From NCBI GenBank assembly GCA_009911175.1, contig QXWX01000056.1, forward strand, positions 1 to 49,232: 49,232 nucleotides of DNA, read 5' to 3'. The notes under the pieces are model-generated. The model saw only the letters and a program-made list of their open reading frames with translations. It was not told the origin of the DNA and made no database searches. How positions within the stretch are numbered: the first letter of the stretch is position 1; each line of letters opens with the position of its first letter. This DNA comes from Lachnospiraceae bacterium (GTDB taxonomy: Bacteria; Bacillota_A; Clostridia; Lachnospirales; Lachnospiraceae). This document shows positions 16,180 to 24,932 of the stretch, one piece after another. The position numbers and the translations under genes are program-made.

Positions 16180-18182
16180 TCCATACTCCTTATAAGTTTT
16201 TGCCTGATACGAAGCAGTTCCAAATCCTCCGGAAGAAGCTGCAAAAGCTGTGTTACGATAGGCTGCGCGTCTTGATATTGTTTGTTTTTGAGCATTTTTT
16301 TCAAAGCTGCTTTCATTTGTTTTGCCAACATTTGAAACTCAGTACCTGTATTCAACATAGGATTCTTTGTTCTTCCAGAAATTTCACGAACGACTTCACT
16401 GATTACCCCTGTCATTTCCGGATCAAGAAAAAGGGCTGAATGGAGCAGGTGGACAGCTTTTTCATATTCCATATGTTCCATTTTTTGAATTGCTTCAGAA
16501 AGCAAAAACGCAAAACGACAGGATCGAGGTAAAAAATTTTGGTTCTCCTGCCGGAACATTTCATCCCGGTACTGCATTTTATAAAATAAGAGAATTGTTT
16601 CAGTATATTCTGACAAGGTTTTCATGAGTTTTTCACCTGTATAGTATCCACGGCGCAGTGATCTTCCAAGCAATTCTTTCTTAAGTACCAGATGATATAA
16701 TAAATACTCTTCATTCAGCCCATTACTGGTTCTCCAGGCTTTTTGCGCCTCCGAATCCGAAAGATTTTTAACAGTATCCGCCAGATACTGCCGCCATGTA
16801 TCCAGATCCAGCATGTTTACGATCTCGTTAAGTTCTGTGCCGGACAAAATCATTTCTTTTAACACTGGCTTACGTAAGTCATCGGATTTAGACTCTGCAA
16901 TATATCTGAGAAGGCGCTGCTTACGTTTTTTCGAATCCATTTTTCCATGTATAGCATCGTAAAAGCCCTGATAAGGCGCGCTTAAAGAGCTGTTTTTTAA
17001 CAGTGCGGTAAACTGTGTGTGAAAAACGGAATCCAATCGTTCAAAGTCAGAATAAAGACGCTCTATGATGTCTCTGTTATCCCACGGAAGGCGTGAAAAG
17101 AAAAATGCGGCGTGCTCTAGATTTGCCTGCTCTAATGCTGCTTCCAGACACAACATCCGTAATTTACATAGACGCTTCGGATTATTGATTTTCTCTACAG
17201 ATAAACTTCCATAATTTTGTTCTGTCCAGATTTTTGGTGTCTGTTCTATATAGCTCAAAATTTCCTCGAACTTCACTCCAAACCGCAAAGTTTTCTCAGA
17301 ATCTCTGACTTTGGAGACAGTCAGGATTAATGTCGCGTAAATATCTGCTGCTGTTAATTCGCAAGGAGAGTCATTCCGCAAAATAGTGCGGGCTGCTTTT
17401 TCGGCTCCGGGATAATTTCCGCTCATATATAAAAGTTCTACAAGTTCAGCCTGAAGCCAATTCCGATATGAGCCGGCAGCTGCTATTCTGTCTTTACATA
17501 ATTCCAGGCCTTTTCTGCAATTTTTTTCTGCTTCTTTCCAGTTCTCTTCTATAGTGTATTCCTGTACAAGCTGGACGTAATTTTTGATATAAGTCGGCCG
17601 TCTTTTTACATCTTCTTTGAGAAGCGTTAGATTGCGGAACGTTTTACAGTATCCATGGAAACGAACATATCCATAGTGATGCACAAATGCATCGAAATAT
17701 TTGCAGGGCTGTGACAAGGGGGTTGGTTCTTCATGGATTGGATTTTGAAAATGAATTCCCGGAACCATTCTCACCATACGCATTACCTGACTATCCGTGT
17801 AACAAGTACCAGACCAGTCAGGATAGTTTCTCTGCCGGTAGCATGCCATGCCATATTTTTGGGATTCTCCGGATTCAAAAAATTCACATATTTCTGAAAC
17901 GTCTTCAAACCATTCGTCATCATCAATATATAAAAACCAGTCCCCTTTTGCAGCCTTAATCCCTGTATTGCGAGCCGCAGAAAAATCATTGCACCATGTA
18001 AAAGGGTGAACCAAGTCTGTGTAGCGATGGGCCAGTTCAGATACTTTGGAATCTGTTCCGGTACGCACAATGATCAATTCGCTCGGAACTCGTATTAGTA
18101 GCGGCGTTAAAGAATCCAGGCACCGCTCCAAGGCCGCTGGGCGGTCTGATGCAAGCAGCGAAATACTGAGCTGTATATTCAT
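16176..18182 (-). CDS. Flagellin-linked GT2 glycosyltransferase with helical/TPR-like C-terminus
   Basis: This 668-residue protein has a GT2 domain, LSISLLASDR (5-14), DFSAARNTGI (66-75) and DDDEW (87-91), followed by about 450 helical residues that look like TPR repeats (for example NYVQLVQEYTIEENWKEAEK and YEKAVHLLHSALFLDPE). It is directly downstream of the flagellin gene, past a terminator. A close paralogue lies in the same position after the second flagellin (46375). In C. difficile a GT2 enzyme encoded just after fliC attaches the first sugar to flagellin. By that analogy I infer this one starts the glycan on its own flagellin, the TPR part holding the protein. Confidence 0.85.
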   Translation of the reverse strand: MNIQLSISLLASDRPAALERCLDSLTPLLIRVPSELIIVRTGTDSKVSELAHRYTDLVHPFTWCNDFSAARNTGIKAAKGDWFLYIDDDEWFEDVSEICEFFESGESQKYGMACYRQRNYPDWSGTCYTDSQVMRMVRMVPGIHFQNPIHEEPTPLSQPCKYFDAFVHHYGYVRFHGYCKTFRNLTLLKEDVKRRPTYIKNYVQLVQEYTIEENWKEAEKNCRKGLELCKDRIAAAGSYRNWLQAELVELLYMSGNYPGAEKAARTILRNDSPCELTAADIYATLILTVSKVRDSEKTLRFGVKFEEILSYIEQTPKIWTEQNYGSLSVEKINNPKRLCKLRMLCLEAALEQANLEHAAFFFSRLPWDNRDIIERLYSDFERLDSVFHTQFTALLKNSSLSAPYQGFYDAIHGKMDSKKRKQRLLRYIAESKSDDLRKPVLKEMILSGTELNEIVNMLDLDTWRQYLADTVKNLSDSEAQKAWRTSNGLNEEYLLYHLVLKKELLGRSLRRGYYTGEKLMKTLSEYTETILLFYKMQYRDEMFRQENQNFLPRSCRFAFLLSEAIQKMEHMEYEKAVHLLHSALFLDPEMTGVISEVVREISGRTKNPMLNTGTEFQMLAKQMKAALKKMLKNKQYQDAQPIVTQLLQLLPEDLELLRIRQKLIRSME

Positions 18183-18264
18183 AATAAGATTGTTCCTTTT
18201 TGCGTATACTTTACAGATGGACGTTTTCCTTTATGTAAACCAGTTCCATGAAGACAGCTTTGCA

Positions 18265-18303
18265 TAAAAGAAAGCGCCCATCCGGCAGATAAGCGCTTTC
18301 TGA
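18265..18303 (-). terminator. Terminator after the internal flagellin gene
   Basis: AGAAAGCGC (18269-18277) pairs perfectly with GCGCTTTCT (18293-18301), and on the minus strand the stem is followed by TTTCTTTT. It is 14 bp after the flagellin stop and before the glycosyltransferase gene. It should uncouple strong flagellin expression from the glycan genes, which would then need read-through or their own promoter. The second flagellin has the same arrangement at 48479. Confidence 0.8.
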
Positions 18304-18317
18304 AATTATACCTGAAA

Positions 18318-19127
18318 TTACTGTAACAACTGAAGAACTCCCTGCGGAACCTGATTTGCCTGAGCGAGCATAGCCTGGGAAGCCTGAACAAGGATGTTGT
18401 TCTTGGTATAAGCCATCATTTCCTTTGCCATGTCTACGTCACGGATGCGGGATTCAGCAGCAGTAATATTTTCTGTCTGAACGCCCAGATAGTTGAGGGT
18501 ATGTTCCAAACGGTTCTGCGCTGCACCAAAGTCCGAACGCAGGGTAGAAACTTTATCAATGTCTGCCTTCACTTGGTCGATTGCGCTCTGAGCACCGGTG
18601 TCAGTGCTAATATCAATAGCCAGAGAGTCAGTAAGCTTAGTCGTTAATGTTTCCATTTCAACATCAATGGTATCATTTGCCTGATCACTAACCTGAAGCT
18701 TTATTGTCGTATCCGCAGCAAAGAGTTTGAGTCCATTAAAATCAGAACTATCCGCAATTCTTTCTATTTCCTCTTGTAATTTCTCTATTTCTGTCTGCAT
18801 TTGATCACGGTTTGTGCTCTGATATGTTCCATTTGCAGACTGTGTAGCCAACTCAACCATACGATTCAGCATAGAATGAACTTCTGTCAAAGCACCTTCT
18901 GCCGTCTGCACAAGGGAAATACCGTCACTTGCATTCTTCTGAGCCGTCTCAAGGCCTGTGATCTGAGCACGCATCTTCTCAGAAATAGCCAATCCTGCCG
19001 CGTCATCGCCTGCACGGTTGATTCTATAACCGGATGACAGTTTCTCCAAGTTCTTTCCTACAGATGTATTGTTGTTGAATAAATTTCTGTGAGCATTTAA
19101 TGCTGTTACATTATGTTGGATTCTCAT
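18318..19127 (-). CDS. Flagellin
   Basis: This 269-residue flagellin has the conserved N-terminal part MRIQHNVTALNAHRN, then LEKLSSGYRINRAGDDAAGL and LAISEKMRAQITGL, and the C-terminal part AESRIRDVDMAKEMMAYTKN ending in QGVLQLLQ. The variable middle (about residues 140-200) is short and rich in Ser/Thr, as expected for a flagellin whose surface domain is reduced and glycosylated. I chose the ATG at 19127 because MRIQHN is the family start and AGGAGG sits seven bases upstream; a longer frame to 19235 runs through the leader. It has its own leader, its own terminator and an adjacent glycosyltransferase. Confidence 0.97.
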   Translation of the reverse strand: MRIQHNVTALNAHRNLFNNNTSVGKNLEKLSSGYRINRAGDDAAGLAISEKMRAQITGLETAQKNASDGISLVQTAEGALTEVHSMLNRMVELATQSANGTYQSTNRDQMQTEIEKLQEEIERIADSSDFNGLKLFAADTTIKLQVSDQANDTIDVEMETLTTKLTDSLAIDISTDTGAQSAIDQVKADIDKVSTLRSDFGAAQNRLEHTLNYLGVQTENITAAESRIRDVDMAKEMMAYTKNNILVQASQAMLAQANQVPQGVLQLLQ

Positions 19128-19130
19128 GAT

Positions 19131-19169
19131 TTTTCCTCCTTGAATTTGTTTTCGGGAAATCCTTTTCCC
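19131..19169 (-). promoter_or_regulatory. Candidate CsrA-binding leader hairpin plus Shine-Dalgarno of flagellin
   Basis: On the minus strand GGGAAA-AGGA-TTTCCC (19154-19169) forms a 6-bp stem with the loop AGGA. About 12 bases downstream comes the Shine-Dalgarno AAGGAGG (19135-19141). CsrA binds GGA in hairpin loops. In Bacillus subtilis it represses flagellin (hag) translation through two such sites, one a hairpin and one over the Shine-Dalgarno. The layout here is the same, so CsrA/FliW control of flagellin translation is a reasonable inference. No csrA or fliW gene is in the window. Confidence 0.55.
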
Positions 19170-19216
19170 TGCATAATTATTAGTGGTTTTCTGTATATTT
19201 TTTTGTGTCAGGAGAA

Positions 19217-19294
19217 GGGTTCGGGAGTCGAACAAACATTCCTTTTTGACATGCCGGCGAACTGTCTAAGAAGGTACACCTTACTGGATTTTTC
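19217..19294 (-). promoter_or_regulatory. Conserved flagellin upstream block
   Basis: This block is nearly identical to bases 1-79. Its core, 19252-19294, contains the near-palindrome AAGGTACACCTT and a looser dyad GACA...GCCGGC...TGTC. It lies between the bidirectional terminator at 19320 and the flagellin start, so it must contain or adjoin the flagellin promoter or a control site. A sigma-28 match is poor. Confidence 0.5.
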
Positions 19295-19319
19295 CCCTGC
19301 CAAAAGTGATAAATAACGC

Positions 19320-19370
19320 AAAAAAGGCTGTTGGTACATGGCATTTATCCATGCATCAACAGCCTTTTTT
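19320..19370. terminator. Bidirectional terminator between Rpn-like gene and flagellin
   Basis: GGCTGTTG (19326-19333) pairs with CAACAGCC (19357-19364), flanked by A6 and T6, so each strand ends the stem with a run of T. It is 20 bp after the stop of the Rpn-like gene and stops transcription from that gene into flagellin. Confidence 0.85.
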
Positions 19371-19390
19371 CGTTTTAATACAGCCTCAGA

Positions 19391-20383
19391 TTATATGGTC
19401 TGTTTTGCGAACATATTAAAATATTCCTGTGCTTTTTGAAGAGATACGTTCAATTTTCTTTGCAGACGTTCCAGAATATCATTTTCAGACAAACCAAATT
19501 CATAACCGGTTTCGATGATTTCTTCCGCCTTGCCTTCTGCCTTACCCTCCGACTTGCCTCTAAACTCACTTTCTTTTGCTATTGTATCAAACAAAGTACA
19601 CATCCGCCCATCTCCTTTCTCAAATGCATTGTAATCAATTTTACTTTCTGCAGCCCCCGCAATCGCCATTACTACGGATTTGCTGGTTTGATGTTCTTCG
19701 CTGTATTGTATGGCTTTTTTCCTGGCCTCATTCCTGGAAAACTGTGGGTTCAAAATGATTTCCATAAGCCTGAAGAAATCCACATTATCTGCATTGTGAA
19801 ATATGAACTCGTTTTTTCTGGCCTCAACTAATATCATTTTGTAGTCATTTACATATGCGGCAAATTCTTTGGGGATCCGGAGCATTTCGTGCAGAGTTGT
19901 AGCACCGTTCCAGGGCTTTTCGGAATAATAGACCACGACTGTTACAACAGGAGTAAATCGATCGGTCTGCTTCATTCTTGACAAATATTCATCCGGATCC
20001 ATCCCTTGGGATGACTTATATTTTGAAGCGTTATCATCATATTGTTTTTTGTAGGTACCGTAATCATAACCCATAATCCTCAAAGGCATTGCATAATGAA
20101 TGTGTTTCTGAGCTTCCTTTCCCAGCATGACAAATTCTATACCATTTTCCGAAGAACGTTTCCTGATTTTAATATTATCCCTGGATGCCTCAATCGTCTC
20201 CGCATAATCTTTATGCTCTAATATGGAGGACTCCTCCGTGTCAATATCTTCCAATTCCTCTGGTTTGATGATCTGCTGCCCCTGGAATAAAACGGCATTA
20301 AAAAGGTCTGCAAAGCGTTCATTGCTGCGCCAGTAATTTTTTAATATCGTATCCGGTTTTAATGTTTGTGATTTTCTCGCCAT
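19391..20383 (-). CDS. Rpn/PD-(D/E)XK nuclease family transposase-like protein
   Basis: This 330-residue protein starts with the pattern of the Rpn or transposase_31/PDDEXK_2 families (YWRSNERFADLFNAVLFQG). It goes on with TPVVTVVVYYSEKPWNGATT and LHEMLRIP, and ends with a low-complexity GKSEGKAEGKAEE linker and a helical tail, all typical of this group. Rpn proteins are DNA nucleases that promote RecA-independent recombination; their natural role is unclear. AAAGG precedes the start at 20383. It sits exactly where the flagellin leader and the AAA-ATPase upstream region are contiguous at the left edge of the window, so it may have been inserted here. Confidence 0.8.
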   Translation of the reverse strand: MARKSQTLKPDTILKNYWRSNERFADLFNAVLFQGQQIIKPEELEDIDTEESSILEHKDYAETIEASRDNIKIRKRSSENGIEFVMLGKEAQKHIHYAMPLRIMGYDYGTYKKQYDDNASKYKSSQGMDPDEYLSRMKQTDRFTPVVTVVVYYSEKPWNGATTLHEMLRIPKEFAAYVNDYKMILVEARKNEFIFHNADNVDFFRLMEIILNPQFSRNEARKKAIQYSEEHQTSKSVVMAIAGAAESKIDYNAFEKGDGRMCTLFDTIAKESEFRGKSEGKAEGKAEEIIETGYEFGLSENDILERLQRKLNVSLQKAQEYFNMFAKQTI

Positions 20384-20569
20384 AGTTCGATACCTTTCAT
20401 TTGTTACTTAAAGTATACTATTGAACGATTTAGATTGCAATAGTAAAGAAGTCCACGTTGTCTTTTCACCCAAATAATGCTAAAATCATCTTATACTTTA
20501 ATAAAAGACAATCTGTATAAAATGAGAGCATAATAAAGAAAACCGAAACAAAAAAAGGAGCGTGAATCC
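20384..20569. other. Divergent intergenic region between Rpn-like and AAA-ATPase genes
   Basis: No gene is seen here. The region must hold promoters for both flanking genes. It contains the repeat at 20452-20495. AAAGGAG lies nine bases before the plus-strand ATG at 20570. Confidence 0.6.
20452..20495 (+). repeat. AAA-ATPase upstream repeat, copy 2
   Basis: This is the partner of 86-129, with the same length of 44 bp. It lies 74 bp before the AAA-ATPase start, compared with 29 bp in copy 1. It supports shared ancestry of the two AAA-ATPase upstream regions. Confidence 0.7.
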
Positions 20570-22153
20570 ATGGGCACTTACGTCAATCCCGGAAACGCGG
20601 CATTTCGAGAAGCTATAAATTCCAAAATCTATATAGACAAAACCGAACTGATCGCATACACAAACAGTGTTTTAAATACCAAACAAAAGAATATCTGTGT
20701 CAGCCGTCCGCGCCGTTTTGGGAAGTCCATGGCTGCCGACATGCTGGCAGCCTACTACAGCCGGGGCTGTAATTCCGCAGAATTATTTGCCGGCACGAAG
20801 ATAGAAGCGGAGAAGAGCTTTTCATCGCACCTGAACAGGCACAGTGTCATCCGCCTTGACGTCCAGCGCTTTCTAGAAAAAGAAAGGGATCTCGATACAT
20901 TTATTGATGAGATCGAAAAAAAGGTCATTTCTGATTTGGCCAGGGAATTTCCGGATTTTAAGAATTTTACGGCAGACAGCAGGCTGAAAACACTGCTGGA
21001 ACAAATCTTTGCGGAAACCGGAAAAGGCTTTATTTTCGTCATTGATGAATGGGACTGTGTATTCCGAATGGCCAAAGACCAGAAAGAAAAACAGAAGGAA
21101 TATCTGGATTTTTTCCGGGGACTTTTCAAAGGCGCGGAATATGTGGATCTGGCCTATATGACAGGGATCCTCCCAATCAAAAAATACGGAGAGCATTCTG
21201 CGATCAACATTTTTGACGAATATTCCATGATCTCTCCGAAGAATCTGGGGGAATATTTTGGATTTACGGAAGATGAAGTGAGAGAGCAGTGCGCACGGCA
21301 CAGGGTGGATTATGCGGAAGTAGAAAAATGGTATGACGGGTACCGCCTCGGCGAGCTTCATATCTATAATCCGAAATCCGTGGCTGATGTGCTGATGTGG
21401 AAGGAATTTCAAAGTTATTGGACAGGAACCGAGACCTACGAGGCGCTGAAGGTTTATATCGGCATGAACTTTGACGGCCTCAGGGAAGAAGTTATCAAAA
21501 TGTTGGGCGGGGGACATTGCAAAATTGATCCATCCACATTTCAGAATGATATGACAACGTTCCAGATCAAAGATGATGTCCTGACACTCCTTGTTCATCT
21601 GGGATACCTGACCTATGATAAAAAAAATGAAACCGTGATGATTCCAAATCAGGAGATTACCCAGGAATTTATGCGGGCAGTAAAAGTCGGCGGCTGGGAC
21701 GGCCTGATACAGTCCATTGGTCATTCAGAGGAACTTCTTCAAGCTACATGGAACCGCAATGAAAATGCTGTTGCAGAGGGGATTGCCGCCATCCACCATG
21801 AAACGGCCTCTATGCTGAAATATAATGACGAGAACTCCCTTACCTGCGTCATCCTGATGGCCTATTACAGCGCAAAAGCGCACTACATGAATCCGATCAT
21901 GGAACTACCCTCCGGAAAAGGATTTGCAGACGTGGTTTATCTGCCGAAGCGTGAGAGGAATGTACCGGCTCTGGTCGTCGAGCTGAAATGGGATCTGTCC
22001 GCAGAAGGGGCGATTGCGCAGATCAAGGCAAAAGGGTATGCGGATTGGGTGAAGGGATATACCGGAGATATCCTTTTAGTCGGGATAAATTATGATAAAG
22101 AGACGAAGGGGCATCAGTGCAGGATTGAGGCGATGAAATACAATAACATTTAA
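20570..22153 (+). CDS. AAA-ATPase_like protein with C-terminal PD-(D/E)XK (PDDEXK_9) domain
   Basis: This 527-residue protein has the family start MGTYVNPGN, then FREA and YIDKT, Walker A RPRRFGKS (46-53) and Walker B IDEWD (158-162). Its C-terminus, with the segment GFADVVYLP and then VVELKWD, has the D...E-x-K nuclease pattern of the PDDEXK_9 domain that always follows this ATPase. The family is abundant and of unknown function in gut anaerobes. Length and domain order are complete. It is the only plus-strand gene between the two glycan runs and converges on the phosphonate operon. Confidence 0.88.
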   Translation: MGTYVNPGNAAFREAINSKIYIDKTELIAYTNSVLNTKQKNICVSRPRRFGKSMAADMLAAYYSRGCNSAELFAGTKIEAEKSFSSHLNRHSVIRLDVQRFLEKERDLDTFIDEIEKKVISDLAREFPDFKNFTADSRLKTLLEQIFAETGKGFIFVIDEWDCVFRMAKDQKEKQKEYLDFFRGLFKGAEYVDLAYMTGILPIKKYGEHSAINIFDEYSMISPKNLGEYFGFTEDEVREQCARHRVDYAEVEKWYDGYRLGELHIYNPKSVADVLMWKEFQSYWTGTETYEALKVYIGMNFDGLREEVIKMLGGGHCKIDPSTFQNDMTTFQIKDDVLTLLVHLGYLTYDKKNETVMIPNQEITQEFMRAVKVGGWDGLIQSIGHSEELLQATWNRNENAVAEGIAAIHHETASMLKYNDENSLTCVILMAYYSAKAHYMNPIMELPSGKGFADVVYLPKRERNVPALVVELKWDLSAEGAIAQIKAKGYADWVKGYTGDILLVGINYDKETKGHQCRIEAMKYNNI

Positions 22154-22431
22154 TATAAGACCCAGCAGTATAATCCTGGCGCGGCAAGCTGCGTGGAATT
22201 TGACCTTCACGGAAGTCGCGAAATGTCCATGCAAGCATGCCCGCTTGGCTCGTTGCTTCGCAGGAATAAAATGCTTTTTGATTCGAGCGGACATATCCCT
22301 TAATAGTACCTTCCTGGCATGTGGTCAACTCAAAAAGTGATGTCTGAGGAACTTATATGCATGGTCATTCGGCATTTCACAAAGTATGTCCGCTCAAATA
22401 TTCCACAGGGAAAGGCAGTGATTGGAGCAGC
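22154..22431. other. Non-coding stretch with inverted repeat between convergent genes
   Basis: No gene is supported. GAGCGGACATA (22285-22295) and TATGTCCGCTC (22385-22395) form a perfect 11-bp inverted repeat 89 bases apart. A short palindrome CATGCAAGCATG lies near 22230. The stretch is more GC-rich than most gaps here and looks like an interspersed repeat or the remains of a small mobile element. I could not find a second copy in the window. Confidence 0.4.
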
Positions 22432-23556
22432 CTACTTACATTCATTCAGATACGCCATAAACGCCTTCTTATTCTCTTCCGGCGTACGTGCCGGCCGCCC
22501 CAGGTCACTCCTTGCCCCGACAGCAGCCTTTACTTCCAAAAATGCTAAGCCTGACGAATTTTTCACCTTTTCCAGCGCCGTATTCAGTTCTTCATAGTCC
22601 GACACGCAATAAACGCATTTATAGCCGCATCCCTCTGCAATCTTCACAAGATCAATACATTCGGCGGCAGTGGGCATTCCCCCAACTGACTCATGCGCCC
22701 CATTATTGATCACGATATGTATCAGATTATCCGGTGCTGTCTGACCTATGACAGCCATTGCCCCCATATGCATCAAGGCAGCTCCATCCCCGTCAATGCA
22801 CCACACCTTTGTATCCGGTTTATTCAAAGCAATCCCAAAAGCAATGGAGGAACTATGCCCCATAGAACCGACAGTCAGAAAATCCTGTTGATGCCCCTGG
22901 CCGTTTGCCTCACGGATTTCAAAAAGCTCACGGCTGGCCTTCCCGGTTGTTGAGATGATGGGATCATTCCCCGCAGTACGGACAATCTGTCGGATGATCT
23001 CTTCCCGGAGCATGACATGGTTGTTCTTATAGAAGTTTTTTTTATTATAAGTCAATGCTCCTTTGCGGACCACAATTGCCACGTCTTTCCCCTCAGCCAG
23101 CAGTTCTCTGAATTCAGACATCTTGTTACAGAGCGCCTCTTCACTGGTATTCTTTTCAAGAACAAACGACTCTATTCCCATATCCTGCAGCAGTGTTAAT
23201 GTAACCTCTCCCTGGTAAATATGCTGCGGCTCATCATGGACTCCAGGCTCCCCACGCCATCCGATCACAAAAACGCAGGGAATTCCGTAGACCTTTTTAT
23301 TCAAAAGAGACGCCAGCGGATTGATAATATTTCCCTGTCCGCTGTTCTGCATATAGACTGCAGGCACCTTTCCGGTGGCCAGATGATATCCGGCGGCCAG
23401 AGCAGCACAGTTCCCCTCATTTGCGGCAATGATGTGATGCGTCGGATCCGTTCCGTAGAGATCGATCAGGTAATCACACAAAGCCCTCAGCTGTGAGTCC
23501 GGAACACCTGCATAGAAATCTGCGTCTATGATTTCAACCAAATTTTTTACATTCAT
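22432..23556 (-). CDS. Phosphonopyruvate decarboxylase
   Basis: This thiamine diphosphate enzyme makes phosphonoacetaldehyde from phosphonopyruvate, the step that pulls phosphonate synthesis forward. The 374-residue protein has FYAGVPDS (14-21), ANEGNCAALAAGY (45-57) with the TPP glutamate, QNSGQGN (70-76), and GDGAA (256-260) followed by NNGAHES. All these are hallmarks of the family, which is about 375 residues long. I chose the ATG at 23556, one base after the stop of the PEP mutase gene. A TTG five codons upstream is less likely. It is the last gene of the right run. Confidence 0.92.
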   Translation of the reverse strand: MNVKNLVEIIDADFYAGVPDSQLRALCDYLIDLYGTDPTHHIIAANEGNCAALAAGYHLATGKVPAVYMQNSGQGNIINPLASLLNKKVYGIPCVFVIGWRGEPGVHDEPQHIYQGEVTLTLLQDMGIESFVLEKNTSEEALCNKMSEFRELLAEGKDVAIVVRKGALTYNKKNFYKNNHVMLREEIIRQIVRTAGNDPIISTTGKASRELFEIREANGQGHQQDFLTVGSMGHSSSIAFGIALNKPDTKVWCIDGDGAALMHMGAMAVIGQTAPDNLIHIVINNGAHESVGGMPTAAECIDLVKIAEGCGYKCVYCVSDYEELNTALEKVKNSSGLAFLEVKAAVGARSDLGRPARTPEENKKAFMAYLNECK

Positions 23557-23557
23557 C

Positions 23558-24853
23558 CTATAGCTCCTCAATCAAAGAAATAATATTTTTAATCGGCATC
23601 AGCCGTTCATCGGCTTCCTGGGCACGATGATATTTCAAGATTTCCTTTGCGGTCTGTTCCATGGCCGGAAATGCGCTTCTTGTAAGTTGATTGGCATAGA
23701 TCACGATATTGACGCCATGTTCTGCCAGCTCTTCTTCCGTCACGGAATGGAAAGAAGAGGGAACAACGACAATCGGGGTCTCCTGATCTTCGGATCGGAA
23801 CAGATCACAAAACTGCAGGATTTCGGCAGGATCGGTTTTACGGCTGTGGATCATAATCCCATCCGCGCCGGCAGCAACATAGGCCCTGGCCCGCCGCAGA
23901 GCATCCTCCATTCCCTGCTCCAGGATCAGACTTTCTATTCTGGCAATGATCATAAATTCATCCGTCAGTTGTATGGCCTTTCCTGCGGCAATCTTTTCAC
24001 AGAAGTGTTCAATCGTGTCCTGGGTCTGAACTACGTCCGTACCAAACAGCGAATTTTTTTTCAAGCCCGTTTTATCTTCAATGATAATAGCCGATACGCC
24101 CATCCGTTCCAGCGAACGCACAGTATAAACAAAATGCTCTGTCAGGCCTCCGGTATCTCCGTCAAAAATGATTGGTTTTGTTGTGACCTCCATAACATCA
24201 TCAATCGTCCGGAACCGGGAAGTAATATCGACCAATTCAATATCCGGCTTTCCTTTTGCAGTAGAATCACAGAGAGAACTGATCCACATGGCGTCAAACT
24301 GATCCAGTTCGCCGTCATTTGCTACAACTGTTTTTTCCGCAATTAAACCGGTCAGGCCGCTGTGGACCTCCAAAGCTTTCACAACAGGACACAATTTGAT
24401 AAGCTGCTTTAAGCGCTTCCTCCTATATTCCGGCATACTCAGCTTTTCCTTCATCTTTGCATCCAGACGCCTGACATTTTCACTGTATGTATATGGAATG
24501 TCAATCAGCTCGCCGCCGTAGGAGGCAAGAAGCTTTACCACGTTATCCCGGATTGCTTTCATGGGACCCTCTTTCCAGTTGTCCCCATGGATCACATAAT
24601 CCGGCCGAAGCTCATGAATGATATTGTCATACATGATATCCTTCTGCACGACAACCTGTGAAATCCCATCCAACTCCTGAATCATACGGCAGCGTTCCTG
24701 GAAGCTGATTCCCGGAAAACGATTAAAACGCACCATCGCCTCGTCACTGAGGACACCGATGATCACCTCGCCGTATTTTCGGGCCTCCCGGATAATATTC
24801 AGATGTCCGTCATGGATCATATCTGTGCAAAAACATGTATATACCTTTTTCAA
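23558..24853 (-). CDS. Cytidylyltransferase-phosphoenolpyruvate mutase fusion
   Basis: Phosphoenolpyruvate mutase forms the C-P bond of phosphonates. Residues 1-140 are a cytidylyltransferase-fold domain (HDGH, 14-17; a variant ISFQERC region). Residues 150-431 are PEP mutase, with DGDTGG (231-236) and the diagnostic EDKTGLKKNS (259-268; consensus EDKxxxKxNS). Fusion of a nucleotidyltransferase with PEP mutase is known in phosphonate clusters and suggests that the product is activated as a CMP-phosphonate. The gene is followed after one base by phosphonopyruvate decarboxylase. This makes phosphonate biosynthesis in the right operon firm. Confidence 0.93.
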   Translation of the reverse strand: MKKVYTCFCTDMIHDGHLNIIREARKYGEVIIGVLSDEAMVRFNRFPGISFQERCRMIQELDGISQVVVQKDIMYDNIIHELRPDYVIHGDNWKEGPMKAIRDNVVKLLASYGGELIDIPYTYSENVRRLDAKMKEKLSMPEYRRKRLKQLIKLCPVVKALEVHSGLTGLIAEKTVVANDGELDQFDAMWISSLCDSTAKGKPDIELVDITSRFRTIDDVMEVTTKPIIFDGDTGGLTEHFVYTVRSLERMGVSAIIIEDKTGLKKNSLFGTDVVQTQDTIEHFCEKIAAGKAIQLTDEFMIIARIESLILEQGMEDALRRARAYVAAGADGIMIHSRKTDPAEILQFCDLFRSEDQETPIVVVPSSFHSVTEEELAEHGVNIVIYANQLTRSAFPAMEQTAKEILKYHRAQEADERLMPIKNIISLIEEL

Positions 24854-24932
24854 AATCTGTCACCTCTGCTCTGTACTTTTGTTTTGGCTTGTTCAGCGTA
24901 TTTACAAATCTGATTCCGTTCATGACGCATTA

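Noticed and set aside
19217..19240. tRNA-like T-loop (GTTCGACTCCC on the minus strand)
   Set aside because: The other arms and the matching 5' stem are absent, and the stretch belongs to the conserved flagellin leader.
19217..19294. Sigma-28 promoter around GCCGGCAT in the flagellin leader
   Set aside because: GCCGGCAT only partly fits GCCGATAA, and no TAAA lies about 15 bases upstream. A flagellin promoter must be near, but I could not place it.
20873..21724. Long open frame on the minus strand (283 codons) inside the AAA-ATPase gene
   Set aside because: It has no recognisable domain or ribosome binding site and lies wholly inside a gene with clear motifs on the other strand.
22023..22328. 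Minus-strand open frame over the end of the AAA gene and the following gap
   Set aside because: It overlaps the AAA-ATPase C-terminus, is rich in Cys, Arg and His, and looks like translation of a repeat rather than a protein.
23627..24346. Plus-strand open frame of 239 codons inside the PEP mutase gene
   Set aside because: It is the antisense of a well-supported gene, with no motifs and many rare residue runs.
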